Shown: piece after piece, positions 15,607-24,184 of the stretch
Numbering within the stretch: position 1 is the stretch's first letter
How the letters are laid out: every line of letters starts with the position of its first letter
DNA from: Thermus sp. LT1-2-5
GTDB lineage: Bacteria > Deinococcota > Deinococci > Deinococcales > Thermaceae
Reading direction: 5' to 3'
NCBI RefSeq assembly: GCF_040363165.1
Contig: NZ_BSRG01000012.1
Location: 1 to 51,484 of the forward strand
Length of the DNA stretch: 51,484 nucleotides
Program-made: the position numbers and the translations under genes
Notes under the pieces: model-generated
What the model was told of the DNA's origin: nothing
Databases searched by the model: none
Seen by the model: the letters and a program-made list of their open reading frames with translations, nothing else

Positions 15607-17367
15607 TCAGCCTTCCTTCAGTTTCTCAAAGCCCTCACGAATGACCGCCGCTATACGGCGACGGCGCTCCTCCAGGAAGGCCCCATACTCCATTTCGTAC
15701 CACCTTTCGGGAAGGGCGTGGTAGCGGTACATCTCCCGCAAGCGCTCAGGCGGGAACCTCCGCTCGTACTCGAGGGCGTAGGCAGCCGGAGCCTGGTCGC
15801 TGATGCGGATGTTGTCGTGCCACTCCACCAGGGCGAAGTTCGCCACCTGGTTGACGTCGCGGCGGTCGGTGATGCCCTTTCGCTCCAGGTACTTCCGTGG
15901 AAAGAGGTGGTGGCGCTCCAGGGCCGTTTTTTGGGCTTGTAGGGTGGGGTGGAGCAGGTCCCGCACCTTCATGGAGGAGTACAGCACGGGGGCATCCAAG
16001 AGCACAAGGGCGGCGAAATAGGCCGCCTGTCCCGGGCTGCGGGCTGGGGCCGTGGCCAGCTCGTTGGGTAGCGTCACTTCCCAGTAATCCGGGGTAAGGA
16101 CCGCAGCCATTTCCTGCTCCAGAACCCGCACGAACTCCTCGGGCCGCGCGCTGCCACGCAAGAGGGCCAGGTCCTGGTCCATTCGGGTTTCGGGAGAACC
16201 CGAGTAGCGGCCCGTGAGGGCGCTCATGAAGAACCAGCGGGCCATGAGGTTGCGCAGGGCGTGGGGATCCAGCCCGAAATCCCTCTTGCCGATGAGCCAA
16301 AGGGCATACGTGTACACCAAGGCCGTTTCGGAAGTGATCATGCTGGGGTGGATGTACCCAGCCCGGTTGAGGATTTTGAGAAACTCATGCCAGTTTAGCA
16401 GGTTGAGCACATACTCCTGGGCCTCTCGCAGCCGGGCGAACTGCTCGTCCCGCTTCTCCTCCGAGAACTGTCCTGTCTGTAGGTCCTTGCCCCGCAGGAT
16501 GGAGTAGACGTGCTCGAGGCGGGCGCGGCGGAACGCCAGCGCCACGTCCACCCGAAGCAACTGGTCCGGGGTTGGATGGAAATAGGGGTTGAAGGGGGAA
16601 GGGCGGTTCTCCGTTGGCGGGTGTTGCGCCTCCCGGGCAAAGCGTTCCAGTTCCTTGCGGCCCTCGTCCCAGAAAACCGACATCAGGGTGAGAATGAAAT
16701 CCGCCTGGTTGAGGGCCCGGCCCCGGCTGTTGATGCGCACGAAAATCTCGGCCACCTGCTCCTCCGTGGCGTTAGCCGAGATCTCGAGGGCCGTCAACGG
16801 GTAGTTGACCAGGTTCACTACCCGCTGGATGGCGTTGGGGATGCGCTTCCGTTCCTCCGGACCGAGGTCCCGGCGTTGGGCGAGCTCCTCCAGGAACTTG
16901 GAGATAAAAGCGTACTGGTCAAAGTCCGGCTTCCAAAGCAGGCTGATGTCGGCAACCCATTCCGGGCTCCGCTCGATGGCCTTGTTGCTCACCTCAAAGC
17001 GTTCCTCGGCGGGGTTAAAGGCGATGCGCAGGTGGCGTTGCTGAAAGTTGTTGTCCAAAATGGGCACGCCCCGTATCGCAGCGTACAGGGCAGTGAGCCG
17101 CTGTTGGCCATCCACGATAAGGAGGCGGGGTGGTTTTTGCTTAGAGCCCACGCCAATGGTGCGGTGCTCCCCGGAGAGGCCGTTTTCCCAGAAGAGGAGG
17201 GTCCCGATGGGGTAGCCCCGATACATGGAGTCAAAGAGGTCCCGCACCCGCGCCGTGTCCCATACAAAGGGGCGCTGGATGTCGGGAAGGCCGATCTCGC
17301 CCAGGTCAATGTCGTCCAGGAGCTTGCCCACCGTGTAATCCACCTTTTTGAAAAGCAAGTGGCTCAT
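15607..17367 (-). CDS. DUF262/HNH protein, GmrSD-like modified-DNA restriction enzyme
   Basis: 586 residues. The N-terminal DUF262 (ParB/Srx-like) half has LPDIQRPFVWD (about 28-38), GYPIGTLLFWE and the signature IVDGQQRLTALYA near 94, then FVRINSRGRALNQADF. The C-terminal part carries a DUF1524-type HNH site, ERHHLFPRKYL near 490 followed by NQVANFALVEWHDNIRIS. Such GmrS-GmrD fusions are type IV enzymes that use NTP to cut DNA with modified (often glucosylated) cytosines; SspE and BrxU are relatives. It is monocistronic, within 2 kb of the CRISPR locus and convergent with the hydrolase gene. ATG 17367 is the first start of a continuous frame. Confidence 0.85.
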   Translation of the reverse strand: MSHLLFKKVDYTVGKLLDDIDLGEIGLPDIQRPFVWDTARVRDLFDSMYRGYPIGTLLFWENGLSGEHRTIGVGSKQKPPRLLIVDGQQRLTALYAAIRGVPILDNNFQQRHLRIAFNPAEERFEVSNKAIERSPEWVADISLLWKPDFDQYAFISKFLEELAQRRDLGPEERKRIPNAIQRVVNLVNYPLTALEISANATEEQVAEIFVRINSRGRALNQADFILTLMSVFWDEGRKELERFAREAQHPPTENRPSPFNPYFHPTPDQLLRVDVALAFRRARLEHVYSILRGKDLQTGQFSEEKRDEQFARLREAQEYVLNLLNWHEFLKILNRAGYIHPSMITSETALVYTYALWLIGKRDFGLDPHALRNLMARWFFMSALTGRYSGSPETRMDQDLALLRGSARPEEFVRVLEQEMAAVLTPDYWEVTLPNELATAPARSPGQAAYFAALVLLDAPVLYSSMKVRDLLHPTLQAQKTALERHHLFPRKYLERKGITDRRDVNQVANFALVEWHDNIRISDQAPAAYALEYERRFPPERLREMYRYHALPERWYEMEYGAFLEERRRRIAAVIREGFEKLKEG

Positions 17368-17703
17368 GACGGTCCCCCGTCCTCAGATGAAACCATAAAC
17401 ACCTTGAAAAGCCGCCGGGCGGTCAAAAGGGGCGCAAGCGGGTTGTGAAGAGCGCTCCAAGGGCCCCCTTTGGTTTCTCTCCGGCGTTTCAAAGAGGTTC
17501 TTCCCGCAGCCACGGCGCAGGGAGGTTCCCAAAGATAGACCGGATACACCTCCGTTGGAGGATACGCGACCTCCAGCAGTCGGTCAACACATTCGCCGCC
17601 TGGGCTATCCTCCCTTTTTTCACCCCTCTAGCGGGGCCCCTCAGGGTACCCCCACGGCCACGGTACGCCCCTTGGGCCAGGACAAGAGGTTGGCAGGGGT
17701 GAG
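17368..17703 (+). other. Intergenic region with no recognised gene
   Basis: This lies upstream of the DUF262 gene (minus strand) and of the ABC exporter (plus strand). Short frames on both strands have no motifs. It should hold divergent promoters for both units, but no convincing -35/-10 pair was found. Confidence 0.4.
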
Positions 17704-17799
17704 ATGAAGCGGGCGAGGAACGGGATGGAAACGCCTTTCAGCGTGAGGGCGGTTCTTGGGGCTACACCGGGTAGGGGCTCCATCGTGCAGGGGTGGTAG
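17704..17799 (+). CDS. Possible small peptide ORF ahead of ABC exporter
   Basis: An ATG at 17704 preceded by AGGGGTGAG opens 31 codons: MKRARNGMETPFSVRAVLG followed by ATPGRGSIVQGW and TAG. The peptide is basic at the N-terminus and glycine-rich at the C-terminus. It does not match a peptide family known to me: it lacks the Gly-Gly or Asp/Glu-ring pattern of double-glycine bacteriocins and lasso peptides. A second short frame (MNPKRWQTYLEGQEVVTVG, ATG 17815) follows in the same frame and overlaps the exporter start. It could equally be non-coding leader; the position is the only support. Confidence 0.25.
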   Translation: MKRARNGMETPFSVRAVLGATPGRGSIVQGW

Positions 17800-17866
17800 G
17801 GCGGAGCCAACTTCATGAACCCCAAGCGCTGGCAAACGTATCTTGAGGGGCAGGAGGTGGTCACGG

Positions 17867-19648
17867 TTGGCTAGAAAAAGCCCCCTCTGGCCCCTGTTGC
17901 TCCCAGCCCTGCGGCACATCTTCCGCGCGGCCCCTGGGGAGAGCCTCCTGCTGTTGGGGCTATTGGCCCTGGGGGGGCTGGTACCGGTAGCCGTCCTTAG
18001 CCTCACCCGCCTTCTCGTAGATAACCTGGCGGCTTCCCTAGGGGACGGCTCCTTTACCCCAGCCCTCCTCTGGCCGCTGGCAGGGTTGGCCTTGGCCTTT
18101 AGCCTGGATTTTCTACTCACGCCTTGGGTGGCCTACCTTCAGGGTGCGGTGAACGAAAAGCTCACGGCCCGGGTGCACGTGCTCCTGATGGAGAAGGTGG
18201 GCCGCACACCCGACCTGACCCCTTTTGAAGACCCCCGCTTCCACGACGCACTCCAGGTGCTGCGGGACCAGGCCCCCTACCAGCCTCTCAACCTGCTGGT
18301 CTTCCTGGACAATGCCTTTCGGGGAGGGCTCACCGTGGCGGGGGTGCTCTTCTTGCTCTTCACCCTGGCCCCCTTGTTCCCTTTGCTCCTGCTCCTGGCC
18401 ACCCTGCCCCAAGCGCTTCTCACCTTCCGGCTCCAGAAGGGGGTTTGGGAGGCCCTGCTCTTCGGGGCACCCGAAGCCCGGCGGATGCGCTACTTTGCCG
18501 AGGTTCTCCTGACGCCCGAGGCGGCCAAGGAGGTGCGGCTCTTCGGACTGCTGCCCTTTTTCCGTGGCCGCTACCTCGAGGCCTTCCAAACCCTCTACCA
18601 GACCCTGCGGCGGGCCCGAACCCGCCAAGCCCTGGGAGCCAGCCTGCTGGTGCTCCTGAGCGCTCTCTTCACCGCCCTGGCCCTCTTCCTGGGGTTGCGG
18701 CAGGCCCTTCTGGGGGCAGGGGGGCTCGGGGGCCTGGTCCTCCTCCTTCAGTCCGTGGGCAGCCTGCAACAAAACCTGTACGGCTTGGTGCAGGATACCG
18801 GCATGCTCTACGAGAGCCTGCTGTACTTTGAGCGGCTGGAGGGTTTTCTGGCCGCCCCCTCGGCGGTGGAGGAGAAGGCCTTGGCAAGGCCTGTGGTCTC
18901 CTTTGCCGAGATCCGCTTTGAGGGGGTGGGGTTTTGCTACCCCGATGGCCGGCGGGCTCTGGAGGGCCTCTCCTTCACCCTCCGCAAAGGGGAGCGTCTG
19001 GCCCTGGTGGGCGAAAACGGCGCGGGAAAGACCACCCTGGTCAAGCTCCTCCTTCGCTTCTACGACCCCACAGAGGGCCGCATCCTGGTGGATGGCGTGG
19101 GCCTAAGGGAGTTGGACCTAGAGGCTTGGCGTGCTCACATCGCCGCCGTGTTTCAGGACTTCGGCCGGTACGCCCTAACCCTCAAGGAGAACATCCTCCT
19201 TTCCGACCCCACGGGCCCCCACGACCCAGCCCGCCTAGAAGCGGCGGCCCGGGCCGGCGGGGCTTGGGAGCTGGTGGAAACGCTCGGCTGGGAGGCCCTC
19301 CTGTCCCGCTCCTTCGGGGGCACCGAGCTGTCCTTAGGGCAGTGGCAACGGGTGGCCCTCGCCCGGGCCTTTTTCCACCGGGCGGAGCTTCTGGTGCTGG
19401 ACGAGCCCACCGCCTCCTTGGACCCCAAGGAAGAGGCCCACCTCTACCGCCGCTTCGCCGAGCTGACCCGGGGCAAGACGGTGCTCCTCATCACCCACCG
19501 CCTGGGCTCGGTGCAGATGGCAGACCGGATCTTGGTCCTGCACCAAGGCCGTCTGGTGGAGGAAGGAACCCATGCGGCCCTGCTGCAACGGGGTGGAACC
19601 TACGCCGAGCTTTGGCGGTCGCAGGCAGGGCTATATCGGCAGGACTGA
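17867..19648 (+). CDS. ABC exporter, fused membrane and ATPase domains
   Basis: About 593 residues. The first 320 form an ABC type-1 exporter membrane domain with roughly six hydrophobic spans (for example LLLLGLLALGGLVPVAVLSL and GLGGLVLLLQSVGSL). The rest is the nucleotide-binding domain: Walker A GENGAGKTTL, Q-loop FQDFGRYA, signature ELSLGQWQR, Walker B LLVLDEPTASLD and H-loop THRLGS. TTG 17867 is chosen because AGGAGGTG stands 8 nt upstream; a TTG at 17843 is in frame but has no such site. It is a half-transporter that should homodimerise. It has no accessory genes; substrates of this type range from peptides to lipids and drugs. Confidence 0.9.
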   Translation: MARKSPLWPLLLPALRHIFRAAPGESLLLLGLLALGGLVPVAVLSLTRLLVDNLAASLGDGSFTPALLWPLAGLALAFSLDFLLTPWVAYLQGAVNEKLTARVHVLLMEKVGRTPDLTPFEDPRFHDALQVLRDQAPYQPLNLLVFLDNAFRGGLTVAGVLFLLFTLAPLFPLLLLLATLPQALLTFRLQKGVWEALLFGAPEARRMRYFAEVLLTPEAAKEVRLFGLLPFFRGRYLEAFQTLYQTLRRARTRQALGASLLVLLSALFTALALFLGLRQALLGAGGLGGLVLLLQSVGSLQQNLYGLVQDTGMLYESLLYFERLEGFLAAPSAVEEKALARPVVSFAEIRFEGVGFCYPDGRRALEGLSFTLRKGERLALVGENGAGKTTLVKLLLRFYDPTEGRILVDGVGLRELDLEAWRAHIAAVFQDFGRYALTLKENILLSDPTGPHDPARLEAAARAGGAWELVETLGWEALLSRSFGGTELSLGQWQRVALARAFFHRAELLVLDEPTASLDPKEEAHLYRRFAELTRGKTVLLITHRLGSVQMADRILVLHQGRLVEEGTHAALLQRGGTYAELWRSQAGLYRQD

Positions 19649-19806
19649 TGGGCATCTGGCCCACACGTGAGGCCGGCTTCGAACCCTAGAACCTAGCTCC
19701 ACGAGCCGCTCCTTTAGGTCCACTACCTGCGCAAGCCCTAGCTAACCGAAGGGGTTGGCTCGAGGTTCTTAGGGCGCGGTCGGAAGCTATATGCTGGCGA
19801 GGTTTA

Positions 19807-19955
19807 GGTTTCAAACCCTCATAGGTACGGTGCAAGGCAGTACCGCCTAGTGGCGCGCGCATAGGTGGGGCGGGGTTTCAAACCCTCATAGGTACGGTGC
19901 AAGGGCGGGGGGGTCATCGACGAGGATACCGCCAGGAAACTGGGGTTTCAAACCC
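19807..19955 (-). CRISPR. Two-repeat CRISPR remnant of a different repeat type
   Basis: Two identical 30-nt units (19807-19836 and 19874-19903) begin GGTTTCAAACCCTCATAGG and end TACGGTGCAAG. A third position (19944-19955) keeps only GGTTTCAAACCC before the sequence changes. Intervals are 37 and 40 nt, longer than in the I-E arrays. Read on the minus strand the repeat ends in GGGTTTGAAACC, as type I-B and III repeats often do. No cas genes of those types lie in the window, so any crRNA would need proteins encoded elsewhere. The truncated third repeat runs into the promoter of the inositol operon. Confidence 0.75.
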
Positions 19956-19963
19956 CCCCGAGC

Positions 19964-19996
19964 TTGACAAAACGCAAAATCGTGTCTTATGATTTG
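19964..19996 (+). promoter_or_regulatory. Sigma-70 promoter of the inositol operon
   Basis: A perfect -35 TTGACA (19964-19969) and a near-perfect -10 TATGAT (19988-19993) are separated by 18 nt, placing the start near 20000, about 18 nt before the ATG of the binding protein. Inside it, CAAAATC (about 19975) and GATTTG (19991-19996) form a loose inverted repeat that could be the operator of the DeoR-type regulator at 30474-31286; that link is inference. Confidence 0.75.
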
Positions 19997-20017
19997 AAAG
20001 AACCAAAGGGGGTTGAT

Positions 20018-20944
20018 ATGAGGCGGCTCTTTGGTGGTCTGTTGGCTTTGGTGTTGGCTTTAGGCTTTGGGCAGGCCCAACAACTCCGCTTTATCGTGGT
20101 TACCCATGGTCAGGCGGGTGACCCGTTCTGGTCGGTGGTCAAGAACGGGGTTGATCAGGCGGCCAAGGAGATGGGTGTCCAGGTTGAGTACCGGGCCCCA
20201 ACGACCTTCGATATGGTTCGCATGGCACAGCTTATCGATGCCGCCGTGGCGGCCAAGCCGAATGGTTTGGTTGTTTCGATTCCTGACGCAGATGCCCTGG
20301 GCCGTTCCATCCAGGCCGCTGTCCGGGCAGGCATCCCTGTGATTTCCATCAATTCCGGGGCCGACGTGTTCAAGCGCTTTGGCGTCCTCATGCACGTGGG
20401 TCAGGAGGAATACATAGCTGGCAAGGCAGCAGGGGAGCGCATGAGGGCTGCGGGTGTGAAGACTGCGGTTTGTGTGAACCACGAAGTGGGTAATGTGGGC
20501 CTGGATCAGCGGTGCAAGGGATTCTCGGATGGCCTTCAGGGTAGGGTGGAGATCCTTGCGGTCAAGCAGGACTTTACTGAAGCCCGTAACGCCATCGCCA
20601 ACTACCTGCAACGGAACCCGAACGTAGAGGCGGTGTTGACCCTCGGCCCGGTAGGCGCGGAGCCGGCTCTTCAGGCTTTGCAACAAATCGGCCGTTTGGG
20701 CCGCATCCGCTTTGCTACCTTTGACCTTTCTTCCGCGGTTCTCGACGCCCTGGAGAAGAAGCAAATGGATTTCGCCATCGATCAGCAGCAGTATCTCCAG
20801 GGCTATCTGCCCATAGTTTTCCTCACCCTCTACAACCGCTATGGCCTCCTTCCCGCTAACGATGTGGTCCTCACGGGGCCGGGTTTTGTGACTCCCGAGA
20901 ACGCAGCTCGGGTCAAGGACCTGACGCGGCGCGGCATTCGTTGA
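20018..20944 (+). CDS. Sugar/inositol ABC transporter substrate-binding protein
   Basis: 308 residues. A signal peptide ([20 protein letters not shown], cleavage before QQLRF) precedes a periplasmic-binding-protein type I fold of the ribose-binding class ([20 protein letters not shown], then [12 protein letters not shown] and [15 protein letters not shown]). The start at 20018 leaves the promoter intact; the open frame that begins at the -35 box is not translated. The gene is first in an operon whose enzymes degrade inositol, so myo-inositol or a related polyol is the likely ligand. A terminator right after it should make its mRNA more abundant than that of the downstream genes, as usual for binding proteins. 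Confidence 0.88.
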   Translation: MRRLFGGLLALVLALGFGQAQQLRFIVVTHGQAGDPFWSVVKNGVDQAAKEMGVQVEYRAPTTFDMVRMAQLIDAAVAAKPNGLVVSIPDADALGRSIQAAVRAGIPVISINSGADVFKRFGVLMHVGQEEYIAGKAAGERMRAAGVKTAVCVNHEVGNVGLDQRCKGFSDGLQGRVEILAVKQDFTEARNAIANYLQRNPNVEAVLTLGPVGAEPALQALQQIGRLGRIRFATFDLSSAVLDALEKKQMDFAIDQQQYLQGYLPIVFLTLYNRYGLLPANDVVLTGPGFVTPENAARVKDLTRRGIR

Positions 20945-20950
20945 TCGGGT

Positions 20951-20980
20951 ACGGGGCGGGAGCTACTCCCGCCCCGTTTT
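20951..20980 (+). terminator. Intrinsic terminator/attenuator after binding-protein gene
   Basis: A 12-bp perfect stem (ACGGGGCGGGAG at 20951-20962, CTCCCGCCCCGT at 20966-20977) with a 3-nt loop is followed by TTTTCCC. It lies between the binding-protein stop and the iolA start, with no new promoter obvious after it, so partial read-through is expected. Confidence 0.85.
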
Positions 20981-20997
20981 CCCTTCTAGGAGCCCTT

Positions 20998-22422
20998 ATG
21001 CTCAAGAACCTCATTGGCGGCGATTGGCGGGTGGTTTCCCGCCCCACCCTTCCCGTCCTGAACCCCGCCACGGGGGAGGTGCTGGAGGAGGTTCCCCTCT
21101 CGGGCCCCGAGGAGGTGGACCAGGCGGTCCAGGCGGCGGAGCGGGCCTTCGCCCACTGGAGCCAGACACCCCTCCTGGAGCGGGTCCGCCTCATGTTCCG
21201 CTTCAAGGAGCTCTTGGAAAGGCACCTTGAGGACCTGGCCCGCCTGGTCACCCTCCACCACGGCAAGACCCTGGAGGAGGCCCGGGGCGAGGTACGGCGG
21301 GGCATCGAGGTGGTGGACTTCGCCCTTTCCGCCCCCACCCTCCTCCAGGGGAGGACCCTGCGGGAGGTCACGGGGGGCGTGGACCAGAACCTCTTCTCCT
21401 ATCCCCTTGGGGTGGTGGCGGGCATCCCCCCCTTCAACTTCCCCGTCATGATCCCCCTCTGGATGTTCCCCATCGCCGTGGTGGCGGGGAACACCTTCGT
21501 CCTCAAGCCCTCCGAGCGCACCCCCTTGGGAGCCGTGCGTCTGGCGGAGCTCTTCCTGGAAGCCGGCTTCCCCGAGGGCGTCCTCAACCTGGTCCACGGG
21601 GGGAAGGAGGCCGCCGAGGCCCTGGCCACCCATCCCGGGGTGCGGGCGGTGCAGTTTGTGGGCAGCGAGCCCGTGGCCCGCAGGATCTACGCCCTGGCCG
21701 CCGCCCACGGCAAGCGGGTCTCCGCCGCCGGGGGGGCCAAAAACCACCTGGTGGTCCTGCCCGACGCCGATCTGGCGCAGGCGGTGCCCGCCATCCTCAA
21801 CTCCGCCTTCGGCAACGCCGGGGAGCGCTGCCTGGCGGGGAGCGTGGCCGTGGGGGTGGGGGAGGTGGGGCCCGAGCTCCTGGAGCGGGTGGTGGCGGCG
21901 GCCCGCAGGCTCAAGGTGGGCCCGGGGTGGGAGGAGGGGGTGCAGGTGGGCCCCCTCATCCGGGAGGAGCACCGCCGGCGGGTGGTGGGCTACATCCAAA
22001 GGGGCCTGGAGGAGGGGGCGGGCTTGGCCCTGGACGGACGGGGGGTGGAGGGCCCCGGCTTCTTCCTGGGGCCCACGGTCCTGGACCGGGTTTCCCCCAG
22101 GATGGCCGTGGGGCGGGAGGAGATCTTCGGGCCGGTGCTCTCCGTTGCCTACGCCAAGACCCTGGAGGAGGCCATCGCCCAGGCCAACGCCGTGCCCTAC
22201 GGGAACATGGCCTGCATCTTCACCCAAAGCGGCAAGGCGGCGCGGGCCTTCCGGGAGGGGGTGCAGGCGGGCATGGTGGGGGTGAACGTGGGGGTGGCCC
22301 AGCCCTTCGCCTTCTACCCCTTCTCCGGCTGGCGGAGCTCCTTCTTCGGCGACCTCCACCCCCACGGGCCCGATGCCTTCCTCTTCTACACCCAACGAAA
22401 GGTGGTGGTGGAAAGGTGGTGA
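20998..22422 (+). CDS. iolA: Methylmalonate-semialdehyde dehydrogenase (CoA-acylating)
   Basis: 474 residues. It converts malonic semialdehyde (from inositol) to acetyl-CoA and CO2 with NAD and CoA. The aldehyde-dehydrogenase features are GIPPFNFPVMIPLWMFP (the MMSDH-type active-site loop with the oxyanion-hole Asn), GSEPVARRIY and catalytic Cys278 in NAGERCLAG. ATG 20998 after TAGGAG gives MLKNLIGGDW; an in-frame start at 20941 would pass through the terminator. Third codon positions are almost all G or C, more extreme than in the preceding gene, and this produces a 469-codon antisense frame with no meaning. The stop overlaps the permease GTG. Confidence 0.93.
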   Translation: MLKNLIGGDWRVVSRPTLPVLNPATGEVLEEVPLSGPEEVDQAVQAAERAFAHWSQTPLLERVRLMFRFKELLERHLEDLARLVTLHHGKTLEEARGEVRRGIEVVDFALSAPTLLQGRTLREVTGGVDQNLFSYPLGVVAGIPPFNFPVMIPLWMFPIAVVAGNTFVLKPSERTPLGAVRLAELFLEAGFPEGVLNLVHGGKEAAEALATHPGVRAVQFVGSEPVARRIYALAAAHGKRVSAAGGAKNHLVVLPDADLAQAVPAILNSAFGNAGERCLAGSVAVGVGEVGPELLERVVAAARRLKVGPGWEEGVQVGPLIREEHRRRVVGYIQRGLEEGAGLALDGRGVEGPGFFLGPTVLDRVSPRMAVGREEIFGPVLSVAYAKTLEEAIAQANAVPYGNMACIFTQSGKAARAFREGVQAGMVGVNVGVAQPFAFYPFSGWRSSFFGDLHPHGPDAFLFYTQRKVVVERW

Positions 22423-23432
22423 GGCCGCAATGGTCTTGGCTTAGGCCGCTCCGAAGCCTGCTTCTCGCTCCAGAGTTGGGGGCGCTCATCAGCTTGGTGG
22501 CCGTGTTTTCCTTCTTCGCTCTCGTGGCGGGGGACCAGGGCTTTCTCACCTACCAGGGCACGGTTAACTACCTGGAGGTGGCGGCGCAGCTTGGGATCTT
22601 AGCGGCGGGCGTGGCCCTCCTCATGATCGGGGGGGAATTCGACTTGAGCGTGGGCTCCATGATCGGGGCTGCCGGGATGGTCTTTGCCCTCGGAGTCCAG
22701 GTGTTTAACTTCCCTGTATGGGCCTCCATTCTTTTGGCCTTTATCCTAGCGGTTTTGGTGGGCCTCGCAAACGCCTATTTGGTCCTCTTGACCGGACTCC
22801 CCTCTTTCATCGTTACCCTCTCTACCCTTTACATCCTACGGGGGGCCACCATCGCCATCACCCGGGAGGTGACCAACGTCACCCGCTTCTCCGGGCTCTC
22901 CGAGCCCGCCCTGGGGGACCCATTGGCGCGGCTTTTCATGGGCGAGGTCTTGGGTTTGCCCGTGTCCATATGGTGGTGGTTTCTTCTCACGGCGCTGTTT
23001 TCCTACGTGCTCCTCCGCACCCGCTTCGGCAACTGGATCTTCGCTGCGGGTGGGGATCCCGTGGCGGCCCGCAACGCCGGGGTGCCGGTGGCCCGGGTCA
23101 AAGTGGCCCTCTTCGTTTTGACCGCCGTGCTGGCTACCCTTCTTTCCCTCATTCAGGTGCTTAACACCGGCTCGGCAGACGTCCTCCGCGGGCAAACCAA
23201 GGAGCTGGAGGCCATCGCCGCTGCGGTGATCGGGGGGTGCCTCCTCACGGGGGGCTACGGTTCCGTTCTTGGGGCAAGCGTGGGCGCCCTGACTTTGGGG
23301 ATGGTGCAACAGGGCATCTTTTTCACTGGGGTCAACACCGATTGGTATCTGACCTTTTTGGGGGCCATGATCCTCTTCTCGGTCCTCCTCAACCAGTACC
23401 TGCGGCGCAAGGCTCTGGAGGTGAGGCGGTGA
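22419..23432 (+). CDS. Sugar/inositol ABC transporter permease, RbsC-like
   Basis: 337 residues from GTG 22419 (overlapping the iolA stop), with about 8-10 hydrophobic spans. BPD_transp_2 family marks include [21 protein letters not shown] (the conserved G-x-DLSVG stretch), [28 protein letters not shown] and the C-terminal [15 protein letters not shown]. It would form the membrane channel for the binding protein at 20018 with the ATPase that follows. Only one permease gene is present, so it should act as a homodimer. Confidence 0.92.
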   Translation: MRPQWSWLRPLRSLLLAPELGALISLVAVFSFFALVAGDQGFLTYQGTVNYLEVAAQLGILAAGVALLMIGGEFDLSVGSMIGAAGMVFALGVQVFNFPVWASILLAFILAVLVGLANAYLVLLTGLPSFIVTLSTLYILRGATIAITREVTNVTRFSGLSEPALGDPLARLFMGEVLGLPVSIWWWFLLTALFSYVLLRTRFGNWIFAAGGDPVAARNAGVPVARVKVALFVLTAVLATLLSLIQVLNTGSADVLRGQTKELEAIAAAVIGGCLLTGGYGSVLGASVGALTLGMVQQGIFFTGVNTDWYLTFLGAMILFSVLLNQYLRRKALEVRR

Positions 23433-24184
23433 CGCCCTTGGCGGAGCTGAGAGAGGTGGAGAAGTACTTCGGGGAGGTGGCCGCCCTGAAGAGGGTGTCC
23501 TTCACCGTCCTTCCTGGGGAAGTGCACTGCCTTTTGGGGGACAACGGGGCGGGTAAGTCCACCCTGATCAAGATTCTCTCCGGCGTCTACCCTCCTACAC
23601 GGGGCGAGTACCTCTACGAGGGCCGCCCCGTGCGCCTGAGCTCCCCTCGCGAAGCCATGGCCCTTGGCATCGCTACCGTGTATCAAGACCTCGCCTTGCT
23701 CCCCTTGATGAGCGTCTTGCGCAACTTCATCCTTGGGAGGGAACCCGTGCGTGACCGCCTGGGGCAACTGGACCTACGCCGGGCGGAAGTTGAGGTTCGG
23801 GAAAGCCTGGAGGCTTTGGGCATCGAGTTGCCGGATCTCCATCGGCCTGTCGGCACCCTGTCCGGAGGGCAGCGGCAAGCGGTGGCCATCGCCCGCGCCG
23901 TTTACTCCGGGGCCAAACTGGTCATCCTGGACGAGCCGACCTCCGCCTTAGGGGTGCGGCAGGCAGCTCAGGTGCTGAAGATTATCCGTCGTCTTAAGGA
24001 GCGGGGGGTGGGCGTTGTCTTCATCACCCACAATCCCCTGCATGCTCTGGCGGTGGGCGACCGCTTTACCGTCCTCTTCCAAGGGGAAAGTTTGGGCACC
24101 TTTACCAGGGGGGCGCTTGGGCGGGAGGAGCTTTTGCAGTTGATGGCGGGCGGTCAGGAATTCCTTCAGGAGGTGGAGGGATGA
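23429..24184 (+). CDS. Sugar/inositol ABC transporter ATPase, single domain
   Basis: 251 residues, one nucleotide-binding domain: Walker [12 protein letters not shown]-loop YQDLALLP, signature [10 protein letters not shown], Walker [13 protein letters not shown] and H-loop ITHNPLHA. RbsA-type sugar ATPases, including the two others in this window (35938 and 48015), have two fused domains; this one matches the short FrcA-like class. The usual D of the D-loop is G (SALG). GTG 23429 overlaps the permease stop by 4 nt. Confidence 0.9.
   Translation: MTPLAELREVEKYFGEVAALKRVSFTVLPGEVHCLLGDNGAGKSTLIKILSGVYPPTRGEYLYEGRPVRLSSPREAMALGIATVYQDLALLPLMSVLRNFILGREPVRDRLGQLDLRRAEVEVRESLEALGIELPDLHRPVGTLSGGQRQAVAIARAVYSGAKLVILDEPTSALGVRQAAQVLKIIRRLKERGVGVVFITHNPLHALAVGDRFTVLFQGESLGTFTRGALGREELLQLMAGGQEFLQEVEG

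Noticed and set aside
19964-20017. Upstream start of the first binding protein
   Set aside because: It begins in the -35 box of its own promoter and would precede a perfect signal peptide that starts at 20018.
20986-22395. 469-codon antisense frame over iolA
   Set aside because: It arises from extreme G/C third positions in iolA, has low-complexity Gly/His/Pro content and no ribosome site or motif.
21927-22418. Long upstream extension of the inositol permease frame
   Set aside because: It lies inside iolA in another frame; GTG 22419 overlapping the iolA stop is the credible start.
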